From contig CM063502.1 in NCBI GenBank assembly GCA_032207245.1, positions 67,639,116 to 67,703,115 of the forward strand: a DNA stretch of 64,000 bases, in the 5' to 3' direction. This DNA comes from Pardosa pseudoannulata (taxonomy: Eukaryota; Arthropoda; Arachnida; Araneae; Lycosidae). The position numbers were made by a program, and so were the translations under genes. Positions 62,998 to 64,000 of this stretch are shown here, piece after piece (the first letter of the stretch is position 1; each line of letters opens with the position of its first letter). The notes below the pieces were generated by a model. The model was given only the letters and a program-made list of their open reading frames with translations. It had not been told where the DNA came from and did not search any database.

Positions 62998-63386
62998 AGT
63001 GTAAGAGTTTTACTTTAACTCTGTTCTTCCATAGCCATCTAGCCGAACGATGGCCGATTGGTTAGGGTGCTGGCCTTCGGTACCGGAGTTCGTGAATTCG
63101 AATCCCACAGCGACATGGATGTTAGTAGCCATTCTGAATCGGCTTTAAGTTGTAGGTCCCGGTCTCATTAGCCCTCGTGTTGCAAAAAATAGACCGTAAT
63201 ACTCCAAACCAAACCCAAACCCATCTAAATAAGTACTACGCTATTTAAATATTGTGCAACATTAAAATTCTTTGAGTAAAAATATAAATTAATATTTGTT
63301 ATTTAATTTACAATGTGTCAAAACTTATCACTTTGAAAACCTCAAATTGAACATAAAAGCCTCAGTGTAAGAGTTTTACTTTAACT
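62998..63386 (+). repeat. Perfect 23-bp direct repeats flanking a SINE-bearing segment
   Basis: A 23-bp word starting AGTGTAAGAGTTTTACT occurs at 62998-63020 and again at 63364-63386, enclosing 343 bp that include the SINE at 63042-63220. It could be a long target duplication of a composite insertion or a local duplication predating the SINE. Confidence 0.8.
63042..63220 (+). mobile_element. tRNA-derived SINE, copy 3, best preserved
   Basis: The tRNA-like head has an A box TGGCCGATTGG starting at 63051 and a B box AATTCGAATCC at 63095-63105, close to the consensus GGTTCGANTCC. The head continues to a CCCACAGC-like end, and the body has GGATGTTAGTAGCC, CTCATTAGCCCTCGTG and ATAGACCGTAATACTCC, ending in tandem AAACC repeats. 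The element is flanked by a 7-bp direct repeat, CCATCTA, at 63035-63041 and 63221-63227. The 179-bp length and shared body with 593-774 define the family. It has no poly-A tail but an AAACC-type tail, which may indicate the kind of LINE partner. Confidence 0.8.
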
Positions 63387-64000
63387 GACTGTACTAAAAT
63401 GCTTCATTTTCTAAAATACAGTGTACCAGTATCTACGATAGTGATTTTGCAATAGTTAGGGATTTCATTCACAGCACAAAAAGAGTCATACTTAAAAGTA
63501 TGATCTATGAAACTGTAAAAATGGATATTATGGAAATAGGAAAGTCACGAATTAAAAAGTTCAAATCCGTACAAGTCATACAATTTGTTAAAAAGAAAAT
63601 AACCTAATATATCAAGTCTCCCCATTCTAGGATTCGATTAATAAAAAGGCACATATCATCCCCACTCACCTACCTCTATTTGAAATCCCTGGATGCTCCT
63701 ACAGGACCATTTCGTGAGCTATTTCGATTTATCCTATTTTTAGCCTGTCTCTAACCTGTACAGAAACATATGCAACATCTACGGCTACATTATCAGTTTA
63801 TATGAGGAAATTCATAATACTCTGAAAAAGTGAAAGGAATGATAAAAAGTTAAGATCTAAGGAGCCGGCGAAATACTAAATATTTTGAATAGAACCAGAA
63901 TATAAATATTTATTTTAATTCGTAGCGCAGTAATACGTCAAAACGCTACTTTATTTTATTTATTTATCTTTGTTGTTGTTATAACAGCGATGTTGTTTGA
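63387..64000. other. AT-rich non-coding DNA at the window end
   Basis: No gene or repeat recognised. Confidence 0.5.

Noticed and set aside
63042..63115. Functional tRNA gene
   Set aside because: The A and B boxes are present, but the acceptor stem does not pair, and a SINE body and target duplications follow directly. It is a tRNA-derived SINE.

Overview
The window looks like a piece of a large, very AT-rich animal nuclear genome, most likely an arthropod and possibly a chelicerate. The reasons are: two coding blocks bounded by canonical GT-AG splice sites, introns of kilobase scale, tRNA-derived SINEs, many (AT)n microsatellites, and no bacterial-style gene packing. The phylum-level guess rests on general genome texture, not on an identified ortholog, and is weak.

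The only confident protein-coding content is on the + strand near the right end: two internal exons of one gene at 56631-56954 and 59756-60010, separated by a 2.8 kb intron. They join in frame through phase-2 splice sites into a proline-rich, low-complexity segment carrying basic-proline (SH3/profilin-type) and LPPPP (EVH1-type) motifs, as expected of a scaffold that links signalling to actin. I cannot name the gene; a cordon-bleu-like protein is one weak possibility. Both exons are multiples of three with the same phase on each side, so either could be skipped without a frameshift. The bulk of the window (1-56630) is intron of this gene or intergenic DNA, and no other confident exon was found in it. 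Weak candidate exons lie at 36888-37099 (splice signals on both sides, phase compatible with the 56631 exon), around 9613-10212, 40009-40330 and 44560-44881.

The rest is repeats. Three copies of one ~180 bp tRNA-derived SINE (593-774 +, 61005-61192 -, 63042-63220 +) were recognised by A/B boxes and a shared 3' body; two have target-site duplications. A ~150 bp hAT-like MITE sits at 55600-55750 with short inverted ends and a 7-of-8 bp target duplication. The middle of the window (14-35 kb and 46-47 kb) holds at least ten separate tandem arrays with units of roughly 95-440 bp: six copies at 18417-20910, six at 23010-24720 (two neighbouring units almost identical), three at 34345-35240, and a composite array at 29205-30675. 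Several long (AT)n tracts, including a ~490 bp one at 16478-16970, produce spurious Tyr/Ile-repeat reading frames on both strands. Two sites matching the bilaterian CTCF core occur at 8489-8502 and 41149-41162.
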